Part shown: positions 25,437 to 39,938 of the stretch, one piece after another
Layout: every line of letters starts with the position of its first letter
Numbering within the stretch: position 1 is the first letter of the stretch
Source of the DNA: Zonotrichia leucophrys gambelii
Taxonomy: Eukaryota > Chordata > Aves > Passeriformes > Passerellidae
Length of the DNA stretch: 64,000 nt
Direction of reading: 5' to 3'
NCBI RefSeq assembly: GCF_028769735.1
Contig: NC_088171.1
Coordinates: 94,558,412-94,622,411 of the forward strand
Notes under the pieces: model-generated
Told to the model about the DNA's origin: nothing
The model's input: the letters and a program-made list of their open reading frames with translations, nothing else
Databases searched by the model: none
Translations under genes and position numbers: made by a program

Positions 25437-28400
25437 AGATTTGACTTACAAACACAGGGAAGTCATGTAGCTCCTCAGATTCTTGGTTATTAAATGATGT
25501 GGAGCTGGGGACATGACAGATCACATCTGCACAACTCAACTGCAGTGGCATGGTTGCAAAAGTACTACTTTACTTGAAAACTGGATTTATTTATTTTTTT
25601 CACATGGGAAGGGGCTCAATCAGGCCAGCTCTGAGTGAGATGCTGCTTGGATTGGGCAGATGTTGATTATTTGCCTCTTGCGTCTGCTGGTTAAATGCCA
25701 CTGTATCTATGCCACAGAGTGCAGAACTGAAAGTTGAGAGGCACTTGCAAACTCTGGTTATAAAGATCAATAAAGTGCAGAGATTGTTACTACTCTCCAC
25801 CATCTCAACTCCTAAGCCCTCCTTTTATAACATACTATTTGACTTTTCAGTTTTATGAACTGCATTGAGCTGAATGAAGAGTTCAAAGCAGATGGGCTAA
25901 TTTACCTCTTTCTGCTCACAGTCACTCTATGGATGGACTGTGGTTTCTTGCCCTTTACCAATTATGTGAGTTTATCTGACAGAGTGTTTTTCATAAAACA
26001 GTTAATCAGGACTATTCAAAAGTATATGCCAAATTACTTAGATAATACTGGCCACATGAGAAACATGTTCTTTTCCTTTCTCAGCTGATCAGGCGATACT
26101 CAGACACATATCCACAGCAAATATTTATATCTATGCTATTAACATTCTACTCCAGCCTATTAGAATTTTGGTGCTCTGCTGTATTTGTAGCTCTAATAAT
26201 TTAAAAAAGCTCTTTTAAAAAATTATTTCAAAACATATATCTCTATAATAAATAACACAGATAGATTGCCATCAATCTGGGCACTCAAAAATTATTGCAA
26301 AGCATGAGAGTTTCTACCTTCCCTTCAAATGATTTCTAATGTGGTAGTATAATCCTTCCTTCTCCATTTATTATCCTATTTATAATCTTCTACTAACCTT
26401 TATGTTACCATTTGTTCCTAGTGCTTACTCAAATAGGGAACCTGAACTTAAATCCTTCCCTGGGGTCTGGCAAAGATTTAGGTGGCACTGACTGCTGCTC
26501 TGCCCTTCCTTGCATGGCAGACCAAAAAGTATGTGAATTTATTCTTGCCCACAAAGATTCCTTCCCATTCAAAGATATTCAAAGTGCCACAGGCACATAA
26601 AAGGTATTCCTTTGGCTGTATGGGCCCATAAACACTTCACCGAGAGCAGAACCTTGTTTTCTCAATGGGCCTATGTGGATAAAATTGAATACTATGGAGG
26701 GAAGTAAAATCAGGTTATAAAAACTTACCCACCCATCACTTCATGTACTGTACATGCCACAGCCAAATCCTGTCTTGCACTGCTCTGCATCCAGAATAGC
26801 TCCATTAAGGCCATCAAATTTTGGACTTACCCCATGTCATTAGGAGGCAGAATTTGATTGCATGCAGCTACTTCACGTCATCTCTAAGCAGAGGTAAGCT
26901 TACCATGGACTTTCCAATCCCAGCTACAAAAGACCTACTTACCTTACACGTGCTCTCTCAGACATGGAAACCCAAATGCCATCAGGTAGATGCTTCCCTT
27001 TGCCCAGTCAATCTGCAAGTACTGACACACGTTTCCTGGTCCCTCAGCCCCTATCTCCCCACCCCTTTCATTTCTGCTCTGTGCTTTTGGATCTCAGTCT
27101 GTGAGCTATTTCAGCTCTAAGCCAGAACAGACTGCACAAAACTGCTCCCACAGATGATGACATGATATGAGATACAAGATGTGATGACACCAATATCTGT
27201 ATGGGTATATATGGCCTTTATGACTAGTGCAATGAAAACATGGAAAAATCTTGCCCGAGAGGAAAGCGTTTCCAAGACGGAGAGCTTCAATTAAACTTTC
27301 CACTGTGACCAAACCTCAGACCATGATCATGACACTGCTTCTACAATCTGAGCTGCTCTGTGTCACATCTTGCAACAAATTAAGACCAATACTAGTGGAG
27401 CGGTGGGAGAAAGGAAGGTGCTTTCTCCTCCACCTGCTGCATGCCTTGCATTCCCTGCACCACATTCCAGATTGTCCTTAGCTCTCCCCTTCTTGCCTCT
27501 CACTACCAGATCCTGTCCCAAGATGTCTTTTTGCCAAGGAGAATGGAACAACCAAGCTCCCGACACACCTGTGGACTGCAGCAGTCAATCCAGGCTCAGC
27601 TGCAAGCTGGCATACACCCACTGTCAGAATCATTCTCTTTATTATCAGAATAAATGGAGCAGGCCTGAAGCACTGCCCTTGTCCAGCCAAAGCCACAACC
27701 AGCGTACCTTGCCCCTAACAGGCAGAGAACTTGGCCCAGCACACCTGCAGCACCAAAAGTCAGTGCTGAAAGCAGACAAGTTTGATCACTCTCCCAGAGA
27801 CACAGGGAGTAGGGCAGGGAAAGGGAGAAGTTTTGCTTGGGGGGAAGGGAAGAAAGGGACTGAGGAATACATGCACCCACATGTGAAGCTCTGACAAACA
27901 GTCGTGTGATTTATCATCATACTCCCACTTGTAACTCTAACCTAACAGTGTGTCATCTTTACTTTTCATGTTATTTATTTACAAGTGCATTTTCAGTATC
28001 AACCCTTTCATTCATTAATCCTAATGTGGCCTTTTTCAATGTCTACTTACCATTTTAAATACTTACTATAATTTACAGGGCTTTCTTGAACACATCCAAG
28101 GTATATTATATGGGGCTAGCTTAATGGAAAGTCTTGTACACCAAAGCAGGAAAAAAGCACATTTAATTTATGATGGCTTTGAATTTTGCTCGTAATTTAC
28201 TTCTGGAGAACTATTCATATAAAGCCACACCAATGAGAATTTTCAGTGGCAATGTAGAAGGGAAAAAACCAATAAATGCTGCTCTTATTATTCATTTTTA
28301 TTTTGAAAGCCTTCCCATGTTGCATTCTGGGATTATGTAAACTACTACTTATAACTTGGCAAAGAAATTTTTGCGTCTCATTATGAAAGAAATGCAGTGT

Positions 28401-31400
28401 AATGACATGTGGGCCATAGCAAGACCCTGTTTCCAGTGTGGTCCTAAAAGCAGTATCTAAAACATTTTGATATTAAGAGTCATAAGGTTTCAGTTGTATT
28501 CATCCTTCACCATACCAATGTTCAACAGGATCTGAATAGTTTTAGTACAAATTCATGCCTAAAATTTGTAGCAGTCCTACACAAAGAAAAGGCTCTTTCA
28601 TCTCACTCTTTCCTTCTGCTGATTCACTAGCAAAAAGGGGGGATCATCAGTTTCTGCTCCACAATATCAATTCCAGTGCAACCCCATGAAACACTAAAAC
28701 AGATGGGGCTGATGATGTAATGGACAAAATAAGAAACATTGCATGTGTATGATTTTTTTTTTAATAAGATTTTTTGAAAATGATCCCATTATGGGCAGAT
28801 GTTCTGTCCCATAGAGAAGCGGGACCCTGAGAAACCTTTCCTACCCAAGCATCACAATGAAGTGGATTGAAGATGGGAAAAAAAATGGTCGCGGAACACA
28901 GGCATAAAGCTGAGTAGCAGCTTGGGTGATGGTGTTGGAGCACCTCAGGGGTTCACCTGCCTGAAGCAGTCATGATACTCCAGCCCGCAACTCAGCTCGC
29001 AGCCCAGAGTGCACTGACTCTAGTTTGCACTGGCAGAGAGCTGGCCTGCCTCAGACTACAGAAAACGTGGATGGGGATGAAATGCACAGCCATAATTCTC
29101 TGTGCTTTGCAGGGGAAGTGTGCTGGGTGCAGGCAGGGGATGCAGCCAGGTTGCTGTCAGTGGTTGAAGAGGTCACTTGCCTGCATCTGTCTGTCACGTA
29201 ACAGGCAAGAGCTCCCTGCTTCCTCCTGCACTTTGTTTGATCCCCAGCATCTTCTGCTCCCTCACCCTTTCCATGTACCCTTTTCCCACCCCCCTGACAG
29301 GATATTCATGATGTGAGAGGACGGACTGTAGAGAGACCAGAAGAAAGCAGGTATGCTCTGCTGTGAGCATTTCTTGGGCTTCTGCCACTGTGCTTCTGAT
29401 CCTGAAGCCTGACAGGCAGAGAAATCTGGCCAGCATGATCCTGTAGTCTAATATTTTCCATGAAGAGGTGGAGCAATAGCTGGTGAAATATTTTCATAAG
29501 TCACCATAAAAAGCAAAGCCTCTTCCATCCCTCCATCTCTAGCTGCACAAAGACCCTCTGTTTCTTGTGTGCACAGACCTTTTAATATTTTGCCTTTGAG
29601 AAAGACAATTTCTGGTCACTGCTTGCAGGGGACACGGGAAATTGCTTTTGGAAAGGCATACTGGAGGGCCCAGCCAGGACACAGCTCCTTCAGGAAATGT
29701 GGTCCTGCAGACCTTCTTCAGCACCATTGTAAACCTGCTGCACTAGCAAAGGGACCCGAGAAAACCTACACTCCATGGATCACTTTTATGGCAGTACCTT
29801 GAATTCAAATAATAAAATTTTTGAAATATTAATATCATTAGTAGAGAAGAAACAGTAAAATAAATACCCTCTTCTAATTTTGTCAGAAGGCTGTTCTCCT
29901 CCCTGGGAAAATATCTGGCTTGAACAGAATGTGTGATATCAGGGCTAAACAAGTTAATTTGATTTTAAACTTTCCCATGAGTCTTAGCATTTTCCCTTTC
30001 ACTGAATATTATGACACAGGACCACTGCGGTTTGTAAGGGATTTTAAAGATCGAATGTGAAAGATCCTGCAATGCAAAAAGGATTACTATTTGTTGTTAA
30101 TTTAAATAATAGCCTGAATGCACAGTGTGTCTCACCTCAATCTTCTTTTTTTTTTAATGACCGCTGGTTTGCAGTCATAGCTTTGTGTCTGCAATTAATT
30201 GTGCTTGCTATAGAAACTCTGGGTTGCACTTAATTGTGACTTTGGCTGATAGCAGTTTGACATCTGGCTCCTGGTTATTCTTGCAGATATGAAGGCTCTT
30301 TTAAATACTTGCTCATTTGTCATTAAGTTAGTCCAAACAATTTCAGGAACTCAGAATAGATGCATTAAAGAATTTGGAAGATAAATACTGCTCCAGTATT
30401 GACGCTTCACCAAGAGCAGTCTCCAGGCGCTCATTTATGGCTTTGCCACAAGGCATGAGCAGCATATAGGCTACACTGTGTTGCTTCATAAGCACACTGG
30501 GAATTGCTGGGATCTCCACTACAATCAAGGATGTGATTTTCAGGTGTAGAGGAAAAGCCAATTTGCGTCTAATTACAGTGAGCACACAGCAGAGCATGGG
30601 ATAAGAATTTGTACCTTGCCTCCGTTGCTTGCACTCAAACCCAAGCTGCCTCAGCATCAATGTTTCTGCAGTTCTGCAATTAGATAAACGAAGATCAGCT
30701 CTGGGAATCTCTCACCATCCTGCTTTCACAACGCTTATTGTGTTGTGGCACAGAATTCCTATCTGGTCTTTGCTTTTTCTGCAGTGGAGAAACAAAGTGG
30801 ACTAACCACGTAAAGTCTGCAGTACCTTTCCCTGGAGTGCCTGGTCCATTACAGCACACTGGGCAGCTGGGAGGAGGGGGGAGTCCAGCTTCTCACCTGA
30901 ACCTCTTCACTGCTCACCCAGTTGTTCATGGAAACAAATGACTTTCTGGCCATAGCTGCTTTGCAGTACAAGCAGGAGAAGGTGATCATGGCCTCCCTGC
31001 AGAACTGGAGGAATGTAAGGTTGAACCTGGGAATGCTTTGAGATCCTCTGGCAGGAAATAACTGTGTTCTTTGTGTGAAATTTTAGCAAGACATTTTTTC
31101 TCCAAAACCAACCAGTTTTCCCTAGCTTCTCTTTAACTTTACTCCTTACCCAGGTGTTATTAAACTGAAGTCGTGGTTTCACATAAAGAACTGAAAAAAA
31201 ATGCAAAAAATGGCCAAGATTACATTATTACCTTTTCCTCCTTGTGTGTCTGTGTTAAAGAGTCCTGGTAGCTTTTTTGTCATTTTAAAGACTGTTCTGG
31301 AGCACTTGTGATGGCTTAGCAGAATTCAGCATTATTAATGTGTTACAGGTTGAGTTAGGTCCAATCAGAGCTGACTGAAAATGAACGCAAAGAAGAAAAA

Positions 31401-34400
31401 GGCGTGAAGTTGAGAAACAGGTTCTTGGTAACCTATTCAAGGATGAGAAGACTTGGAAAAGTCAAAAATAAATATGGAGAGGATATCAAGGTGGAGCACA
31501 AGCAATATCAAGGAGGAAAACAAGTGGTGAAAAAATGTTCCCTGGGATTTTCAGGCTGCAGTCAAGAAAGGTGCAGTGGTAGAGAGACACAGAATACAGT
31601 ATGTAGAGACAGGAAAGACAGTGCTGTTTAACACAGGGAAAACTGAAGAGCAGGTGAGAGCCTCTGCTCATTAGTGATGAGGGAGAATAAATCCCCAGTG
31701 TTCAGAAGTGACTTGCACACCCTGAAGAACAGGATGTGTAAATGCTGAGGGAGGTGTGGGGCATGGACTGTTGTGGGAAACCAGACATTTCACTCGAAGG
31801 ATGATCAAGCCAGAGCCCTGAACCAGGAAAAGGGTTTGGAGACATGTGGGGTGCCATGGGAGGAGCCTCTGCTGTGCCAAGGGCACTGGAGCTGATTACA
31901 TGTGATCAAACACATTTCTGTGATAATTGAAACAAAATCTGGCAATGCTGCACTGGAAATACAACAGAAGAAACATTAGTCTCCTGCTGCAGCACCAGTG
32001 AGACTGAAGGGAGCTGACTAAAAAAACCTACAGAGAAAGAATTTTTTTTTTTTTGAGGGAAAGTGTGCATGAGGGATTAATATATCTGAGCATTTGTTTC
32101 CCTTAAGTTTGGTATAATCCTCTCTATGTTGATTCAGTGAACAACAACAAAAAAATAAAGTTAAAATAAGGTTGACTACAGCCATTCAGCTGTCAATCTA
32201 AAATCTTATTAGACATGTTTGTCCTCAAATTCAAGTATAACATTTTTTTGATTGATAGAAAATGACAGGTAGTAAAGTTATGCAATTATGCATGGAGGTG
32301 ACATTTTTTTCTCCAATAACACTTTAGGAATGTAAGAATTTTGTCATCCTCACTACCTGCCTTGTTGAGAAGATGTGATTTACACTCTTATCTTGGGGGA
32401 AGGGAAAAAGAATCGTTGCTACCTCGGTGAATGATCTGTGCATATTTTAAATTGGAGTATACATCCTTTTTATAGTGCTATAGTACTGTATGCAGACATC
32501 TTTTCTGAGGAGAGTTTCTTTGGGACTGGATGCGTTTTTGAGCAGCAGTGGCAGGAAGCACTTGCAAGCTGGAGCCTGACACTGACACTTCAGCAAGAAG
32601 AAGACCTGCCACAATACCCATGTACTGCATGCTGCTCAGAGTCCAAACACAGGCTAAACTTTTGGCTGATCCTTTTCCCTCTCAGGGTGTAGCCACTGAC
32701 TGAAACTGTCTGCACGTACATTGTTTTCTTCCATCTTCTGCTGCCTGGCACCTGACACCTGCAAATTGGATGCATCACAAGGACCGTCATGCATCCACAA
32801 AGTCCACGATATTCAGCACTTATAAATGAACAATAATTAAAATTAACAAAGCAGGCCTAAGAGTCTAATGTAAAATGTCAATTCTCTCCCTGACTGAAAC
32901 TGTGATCTACATGCATTAGGAAAAAATGGGTAAGGCAGAGGAAACCTTTTAAAGAAGAATGAGATACAGAAGGGACAGGAACAACAACAAAAAAGGACTT
33001 TTATACCATTCTTAGCACCCAATTTAGAAAGTTCTCAGTCAGTGGTAATGCTGACCGCTGCTCTGTATCCAAAACAAGGCATCTCCTCATGCCCTGTTTC
33101 AGCTGCCTACAGTGACACAGGACCAAAGAGCGGGCAGGATAAGCTTGCCCAGAGCATAGGGAGCATCTGAGCTGGACTGGGCTGTGCCTTTCTGGAGATG
33201 TATGAAGAAAGAGACACCCTGTAGTCTTCCCTCCTACATGGAGCAGTCATTAAGGCATGCTAATGTTAAGGCAGCATTTCAACATACATCTGGTAATATA
33301 TAAGAATTAGGCCAATATGAAACCAAAGGAAATATTTGAGACAATCTGTACTAGGAAATATCCCCATATTTGATTGTAATGTGTATCTTTGACTCAAAAA
33401 AGCTGTGGCTGCACACCTACCAGTATAGGTGATAAAAATACATGTTAACTCCAAGCACATGGTTCTCACTAGAAACCTAAGATTACACTTCTCTTCACAG
33501 TCCAGTTTTCTGAGATTAATTTCAGTTTAAACTAACATGACAACCATCAGCCTTTTAACCTAAGTAGGTGCTTAGATTATGTAAATTACAGAAACATTTC
33601 AGCACCTCACAACCAGTTAGAATAGGACACATAATGGAAGAAATTATTAGATCCCAAATCAATGGAAACGTTCTTATTTCTCCCATAGAAACTGAAGAGT
33701 TTCACTAAGAATGAGATTTCTTCAGCCCATAAATACTTTCAGTTCTCAATTTATATGCTTGTTTGAGCTCCTGGAGCATCTTAGAAGAAAATAAACAAGC
33801 ATTTTCTCAAGACACTAATTTGAGAAAGGTCATTTATTAAGTGTCTTCATTAAGCATTGGTCCACCTTTCTGATTTGTCCTTTCATACCTTGCCATCTTT
33901 TGATTCTGTCTTTATCATCATAGCCACGCACTGACAGCAGATGTACACAACAGCAGCAGACTGCCTTTTATTTTTATAGAGAAATAAACAACAGGGGTGA
34001 TCAGCTAATGTAGCTCCTCACCCATTTGGTCACCCCTGGGAGTTCCCTTACTGGCTGATCTACTCATTAGCTGGGGTTAAGGTAACACTGCCAGACGAGC
34101 GTTTTGGGGAGTGGAAACCACACAGGGCCGCCTCCCTGGGAATGGTGCTCTCCCACCTCTCTACTGAGATAGGAGGCATTAAAGGTGCAGAGACTCACTA
34201 GATCACACTGCGAGATGCTTCCCTGCAGATGGAGTTTTTTATTCTGTTCTACAGGACAACTCCAGAAGTGAGAACATTCTCCTTGTCTTCTGAAGCCCAT
34301 TCTGAAATCAAAAAGGGGGAAATATGCAACAGTGTAATCCCCCAGAGCTAAGAAATGTTTCTCTATATCCTAAATTCTCTTTTGATCTTCATCCCTTCAA

Positions 34401-34494
34401 AACCTCTGGGGCTATCCTAAATCACCCTGTTCCCTGCTTGGTGTTTATGTCTTTCTGTTCCTTATACACCATTAAAATGCACTCCTAATCAAAA
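25437..34494. other. Non-coding DNA, no gene seen
   Basis: No recognised gene. A plus-strand frame of 174 codons (27370-27894, TTG start) is longer than most chance frames here but has no recognisable motif. Long A or T runs occur near 28747-28758, 30148-30158 and 32042-32055. AT-rich segments near 28140-28330 and 30150-30300 contain many TAATT-type homeodomain cores. Confidence 0.55.
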
Positions 34495-35560
34495 TATAAT
34501 TCACCTAATCTTCTTTATAAATGAATCCCCTGAGACTCTTAATCATTTGGATTACTCTTCTCTGGACTGTCTCCAATTTCTTGACAGCATTCTGATATTG
34601 ACATGTCCCAAACTGTATGCAGCTCTTTTGATGCAGCCTCAACAGTGATGTAGAAAAGGAAATCGTTGCTGAAGCTTGTCAGGGGGACTCTTGGGAAAAC
34701 CAAATGCCATTGGCTTCATCTCTCGTTTCCATAAGAAAGAATAATGATTTAACATCTTCAGAGTGAAGTGTTTTCATTTCTACTTTGGAAATAACTTCCC
34801 TGAATAATAATTCTTATGATTTGGACACATTCTGCATCCTGGCTGGATGCAGTAACCACTGATCTGAACAGTTGTATTGAGTTTTACTGTTTTATTTTGA
34901 CTCACCTACATACACAGGCTGTCACTTACAAGATTTATTGTTACTTTATTATTTACTGTTATCACTTAGCATCTTTGCTTTAGTGCATACCATGTAGAAT
35001 CCCATTGTGCTACTCACCATCTTGTCCTTCTCCACCCTTTGCTACATCACCATCAAAAGTCTTAAATAAAACTAACCTAGCTCATATCCCTGTATAGCAT
35101 CACTGTAGGTAATCCTCAGTAACTGAACCCCTCAACTTATTATTTTACTTATTTTATGGGCCTTCAGTTCAATCATGTTTTATGGCAATGCTGACATTCA
35201 CATCAAAGTTAATTCACACTTCACTTTCCATTGTTGCCACTTTTGTAACTTAATCTGAAAAAATCAAGGTTTGTCTGTCATGATTTATTCTGTAGAAAAC
35301 CTTGCTGTTAATTGGGCTTATGGGTTTGATTTTTGATTTAATATACAAGCCATTGCCTTACTGGGAACAGAAATTGGACCACTGAATGCTTAGTGCTTAT
35401 GTTTTTTTGTCCTTTTTTTTCACTTTTTTACCTTTCAGAATTTCAGTATTTCTTTTATTCTCCCAGCTCTCTGGTACCTTCCCATCACACTCTGTAACTT
35501 TCTGTAAGTAATTGCTAGTGTTTCCGTAAGTTCATTAGCTAATCCCCTTAACACTCTAAA
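34495..35560 (-). mobile_element. Old, degraded CR1/L3-like LINE remnant
   Basis: Read on the minus strand, about 34640-34510 contains TTGGAGACAGTCCAGAGAAG followed by AGTAATCCAAATGATTAAGA. This is the pattern of the conserved segment upstream of the CR1-family 3' end. Further upstream on the same strand (about 35560-35480), a block with GGGATTAGCTAATGAACTTA also resembles ancient CR1/L3-type coding DNA. No frame is intact and the middle is unrecognisable, so the limits are approximate. It is an inactive relic, much older than the CR1 copy at 5.4 kb. Confidence 0.45.
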
Positions 35561-36082
35561 ATGCATGAACACCTGCTGATCTGTATATATATTCAGATGT
35601 TTTAAGTATTCTCTTACCTGCTTTTCATCAATACCTTTGACAAAGTCGTTATTGCTACTTAATTATCCATTTCTCCTGCCCTTATTTTTCTTGTTTAACA
35701 GATTTTTATAAAACATTTTAGTAGTTTACCTATTTTGGAGTCATCATTGATTTAATCTTCCTCCTCATTTATTAATGAGTCTACTTTTTCTCCATGTTTT
35801 TGTTCTCTTTATATATTTCATATGCTTTTCTGCTTCTCTTGAAACCCTTTGGCTGTCGCTGACCCATTCTTCCTGCTGTCCTAACAAGCCTAAGTCAGAG
35901 AAGTTTTCTTCTTGGTACTGTTTTTTGATACAAGACTGGGGAAAGGTGATATTTATTTACTTACTTACTTACATCTCTGCTGCTGGTAAAGAGCTGTGAA
36001 TTTGTGGTTGGGTTTTTTTGTGTTTTTTTTAATTTGTTTGTTCCCTCCATTTGTTACTACACTTACAAGTTACTGCTGTTAT

Positions 36083-36148
36083 TGGTTGGACTCAATAATC
36101 TCAAAGGTCTTTTCCAACCTAGTTAATTCTGTGATTCTGTGATTCTGC
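36083..36148 (+). mobile_element. CR1 LINE extreme 3' end
   Basis: GGTTGGACTCAATAATCTCA, GTCTTTTCCAACCTAGTTAA and the ATTCTGTG tandem tail are the last segment of a CR1 element in sense orientation. Only about 65 bp remain, so it is severely 5'-truncated. Confidence 0.85.
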
Positions 36149-39100
36149 GTCTCTCAGACCTTTGTCCCTGGTGCCAGTGGGGTCGCCATCTGGTGCAAAT
36201 TCTTATTCCTTCCTCCCCACCTTGCCCATTTACTTATTTACTCACCAGTCTTATATTTTTGGCCTCCTAAATCATGGTCCAACATGCCTAAACTTTCAGC
36301 ACCAAATAGTAGATGTCAACTCTCTGTTTGGGCCTTTAACCATAAAAGGACTGAAGAATGTGGATGTAGTCCTGATCCTGCCTTCTTCATTTTCTTTTCC
36401 TTTTCACAGATGATGTCAATAAGATCTGGACACTTTATTTTGTCCAAGCTATGAACAGTTACTCTAACTCATAACCGGAGCAAGGTTTTGGAGTAAATGT
36501 CTTGCTCATTGACTGACACCTCTCTCCTCATGGCATAAGAGAAGCAATCAGTCTGGACTCCCTGGAAGCTTTCAATGAACTTAGCTGAGGAGATGGGGAA
36601 CTAGGGATCAGAAAAGAAGGGATTTTTCATGGGATAAGTGGTTGGAGCAGGTTGGGTATTTTTCTTTCTCTAAAAGTTAAAGCTCACCTCTAACAATGAC
36701 TTGGGCAATACAGGGAGAGAGCAAAAAACAGCCAGGTGCACAAACAGCACATTGTATGTGGATATGTTCATGTAGATTGGGCACAACAAGGAGCTGTTGA
36801 AGAAAGAAGTTTTCCCTGAGATAATTCAAAAGAGACAAGTTCCAAACAGACAAAATACTTGAGCTTTTGAGGGACAAAGCAAAGAGTTATGTACCAAAAA
36901 TAAGAGTAGGACCAGAGCAGAAAAAGGAGGGAGAATGGCATGCAGTAGTGGGTGAGAAATTCAGAAAGATTTTAATTCAGGAGAAGGGAGAGAGCTGAGG
37001 ATCACACAAAGAAGCCAATCTCTCTGATTGCAGATAACCAGGAAGCCTCTTTCCAGAGGTGATCTACAAACAGGTAAACTACACACTGGGGAATGTTAGA
37101 TAGGTTTGGAGCTGGAAATGAAAGTGAGGGATCCACTGCCTATCTTCAGCACCAAGAACATTGCCAGATCAAGGATGCTTTCATTAGGAAAGACACTCTA
37201 AGTGAGTTATCTGCCAGAAACCTTCAGTAAGAAAACACAAGTGTTCAGGGATTAATGAAGCTACTTAAGGAAATCACCTGAATAGCAGAGCACACAGACT
37301 GCAAAATGAAAGAAAAAGATTGCAAGAAAAGCCTCAAGACTTCACTGTGTAACCACCTCAAATTATACTGTTAGAATGAACCCTGCACTCAAAGAAGGAA
37401 AGGGTCTGAATGGTAAAGAAATCTATTTCCTCAGGCAGGAAATACAGATATGAAGTGAGAATCTCCCCAAAAGGAAAGTTTTCTGGAAAATTAAGCTGAG
37501 TTAAACCTTTCAAAGGTGATTAAAACAAATAGCAGCCATTTCCTCAGCTGTATAAATAAAAAGAGAACACTGAATGAAGAAATGGAGCTGCTATAGAGTG
37601 AGAATATAGCACAGACCTATAAATGGCCCAAAACTAAATTAATACCTTTGCCTCAGTTTTCAATGAAAGTGGCATAAGGACAAAGGGTAATGAGTGGAAA
37701 AGCGGCGATTAAAACCCCCCACATTCATTGCACAAGCAGAATTCAGATAGTGTAGCATTCACCAGTGAGAGAGGTGTATAGTCTGGATTTTGAAGGCACT
37801 ATTCCATTTGGAACAAACACTGTGATAATAAACATTCCTAATTTAGATATAAACTCATGATTAATACCAAATCTGCATTCTGCTTCAATTCTCAGTATCA
37901 GTTTCCTTTCCTGCATCCCTTTGAACCATTTTTTCATGTTCTCTTTGTGATTCACCAGACTTTTTAACTCAAGCAGCACATACCTTTTACCCTAATTCTG
38001 TTCCATAAACCCATTCATTCACCAGAAGATTTTGGGGAACAGTTTTCCAGCAGCATTGAACACTGGAGCATATGAAACACTTCAAGTAAATTACTTAAGT
38101 TTTACAAAATTATAAGCATCTGAAAAACAGAGGCTTAAGATGTTAGTAATGTACTAATATAAGAAATTATATCAGTGATGATAGAATATAATTTCAGTGA
38201 AGGGTGGTCTGTTTTACTACACTGTATTTTCTCTAAGCAAACCACTCCAAGTCACAAAAATGCCTAAAGGGAAACACTTCCAACACCTTCCAGAATCTTA
38301 CCTCCAGCTAAAGGCCTCCTTATAAGTCCAACCGTACCAATAATGTGAAGGATGAGATTCTGACAGAGTTAATAATAAGGAAACTGTAAAATTTATACTG
38401 AGTTGACTGATTTGAGAAACACCATACCCCCTTTCTTCTCCTCCAGAGAATTTCATTTTTATCTTCGTTATTGTTAAGTGTTCTCTATTAGTTGCAAGCC
38501 AAAAGCAGAGTTTATTTTACATCACCTTTATTCCTTCTTCCCTAGTGCTACTTAATGAATTGAAGGGGCTGGAAACTTGTTCTCAGTGAAGCAAATATCC
38601 TATGAGTTATAAATGACATTTCATCCTCATATGCAGATTCCTCTGTGCCTAAGTGAATTATTTACAAGGTACAGCTTGTGGGCTCCAACAATCAGCTGCC
38701 AGAGATTTACACCTACACTGAGTCCCTGCTCTCCTGTTGGGAAAATGTGAAGTTTTCCACCGCCCTTTAAGATCTGAAGACTTAACAGATAATAGCTCTC
38801 CCCAAAGCTGGCACTGCTTTTCTTAGGATGGTGGCTGACTAGGCTTTGCTGAGGGACAGAGAATAATGGTGAGCTGAGACACCAAGAGTGACTGCTTCAG
38901 TAGCTTTAAATAGTCTCCTTTCCCCCCCTCTGCATGCAGCTGCAAATCAAAAGTATCATGGTTCATTTAAATATTGTTCTTCCAGTCCTGTATGCATAAT
39001 GACAGAGGTGGTCATAGCATTGTTTTTTCTCTTTAATGAGGAAAAGGCTCATAGAAATTGGATGATACTGTGATCAGCAGAGTAACAGGGAGATGGATAA

Positions 39101-39485
39101 AAACAATAACAGAATTATTAAGCTCCCTACCAAAGCCTACCTTCATATTTAAGGTGACCAGGAGAAAAGCTTTAAAAACATATCAGATTTTGGATAAATT
39201 ATTTAAAGTAAATTGGGAAGTATTTTGAAAGCTCTGTTTCTCTTCATGAGTCTTTTCACATAAGATAGAATTGCAGGGAGCAAAGTATTGTGAAATGGGG
39301 TTGTAGTTACAAGAGCAATGACAGTGTGGAACTGCATTGCCAGCAGCCAAGTTGCTCTGGAGACCGTGGGTGTGGAGTGCATGTGGCAACTTCCTGCCGC
39401 CACAGGTGGGCTTTCTTTCTCCTCTATAATCTTCAGAATTTCTCACAAGCTTTCAGTACTTCCATAATGTTTAGAAAGCTAATGA
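36149..39485. other. Non-coding DNA up to the retroviral locus
   Basis: AT-rich DNA with short chance frames and no recognised gene. From 39486 the sequence becomes the left copy of a host segment that is repeated on the far side of the retrovirus. Confidence 0.6.
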
Positions 39486-39870
39486 TGTTTACACTCATGT
39501 GGGAAAAAAAGAGAGCTCTGTTGCAACTTAATCTCTCAAGAAAAGCAGTAAAAGCCATCTACGTAGTATATGTAGGATGCAAAACAATGTAAAAGAGTCA
39601 TTTGGGGGCAACAGTCCCTCAGTGGCAGGAATATGATTCAGAAGACATAATAATTTTTTTTGCTATTTAGTATCTCTGATCATGGAATACCCTATGTGAT
39701 TCTCTTTTTCCTTCCATTTGAACCTCCACTGACAAGAGATAATCTGCTGCTTTTTTCATTTCCCTCTCATCCAGTTTATTTCTTGTAATGTTAGACTGGG
39801 TGGAAAATTGGTTGAGTATGCTTGTACCTAACCAGCCTTCTGGGAAAAAAAGACTGACTGTCAGTCTCCT

Positions 39871-39935
<65 letters not shown>
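39486..39935 (+). repeat. Host flank duplication, left copy
   Basis: From TGTTTACACTCATGTGGG onward this host segment reads the same, by eye without mismatch, as 49519 onward, up to the GATA microsatellite. The copies lie in the same orientation on either side of the retroviral block. A retroviral integrase normally duplicates only 4-6 bp, so a repeat of about 450 bp is not a target-site duplication in the usual sense. The left copy ends inside its GATA tract, where the inverted LTR fragment begins. Confidence 0.95.

Positions 39936-39937
<2 letters not shown>
39871..39937 (+). repeat. (GATA)n microsatellite, left copy
   Basis: About 16 uninterrupted GATA units. The tract is broken on its right by LTR sequence, with about 2 bp (TA) shared at the join. 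Confidence 0.95.

Positions 39938-39938
<1 letters not shown>

Noticed and set aside
27370..27894. 174-codon plus-strand frame as a gene.
   Set aside because: It starts at TTG, overlaps open frames on the other strand and has no recognisable motif.
39871..39937. Regular repeats that could suggest a CRISPR array.
   Set aside because: The unit is GATA with no spacers; it is a vertebrate microsatellite.
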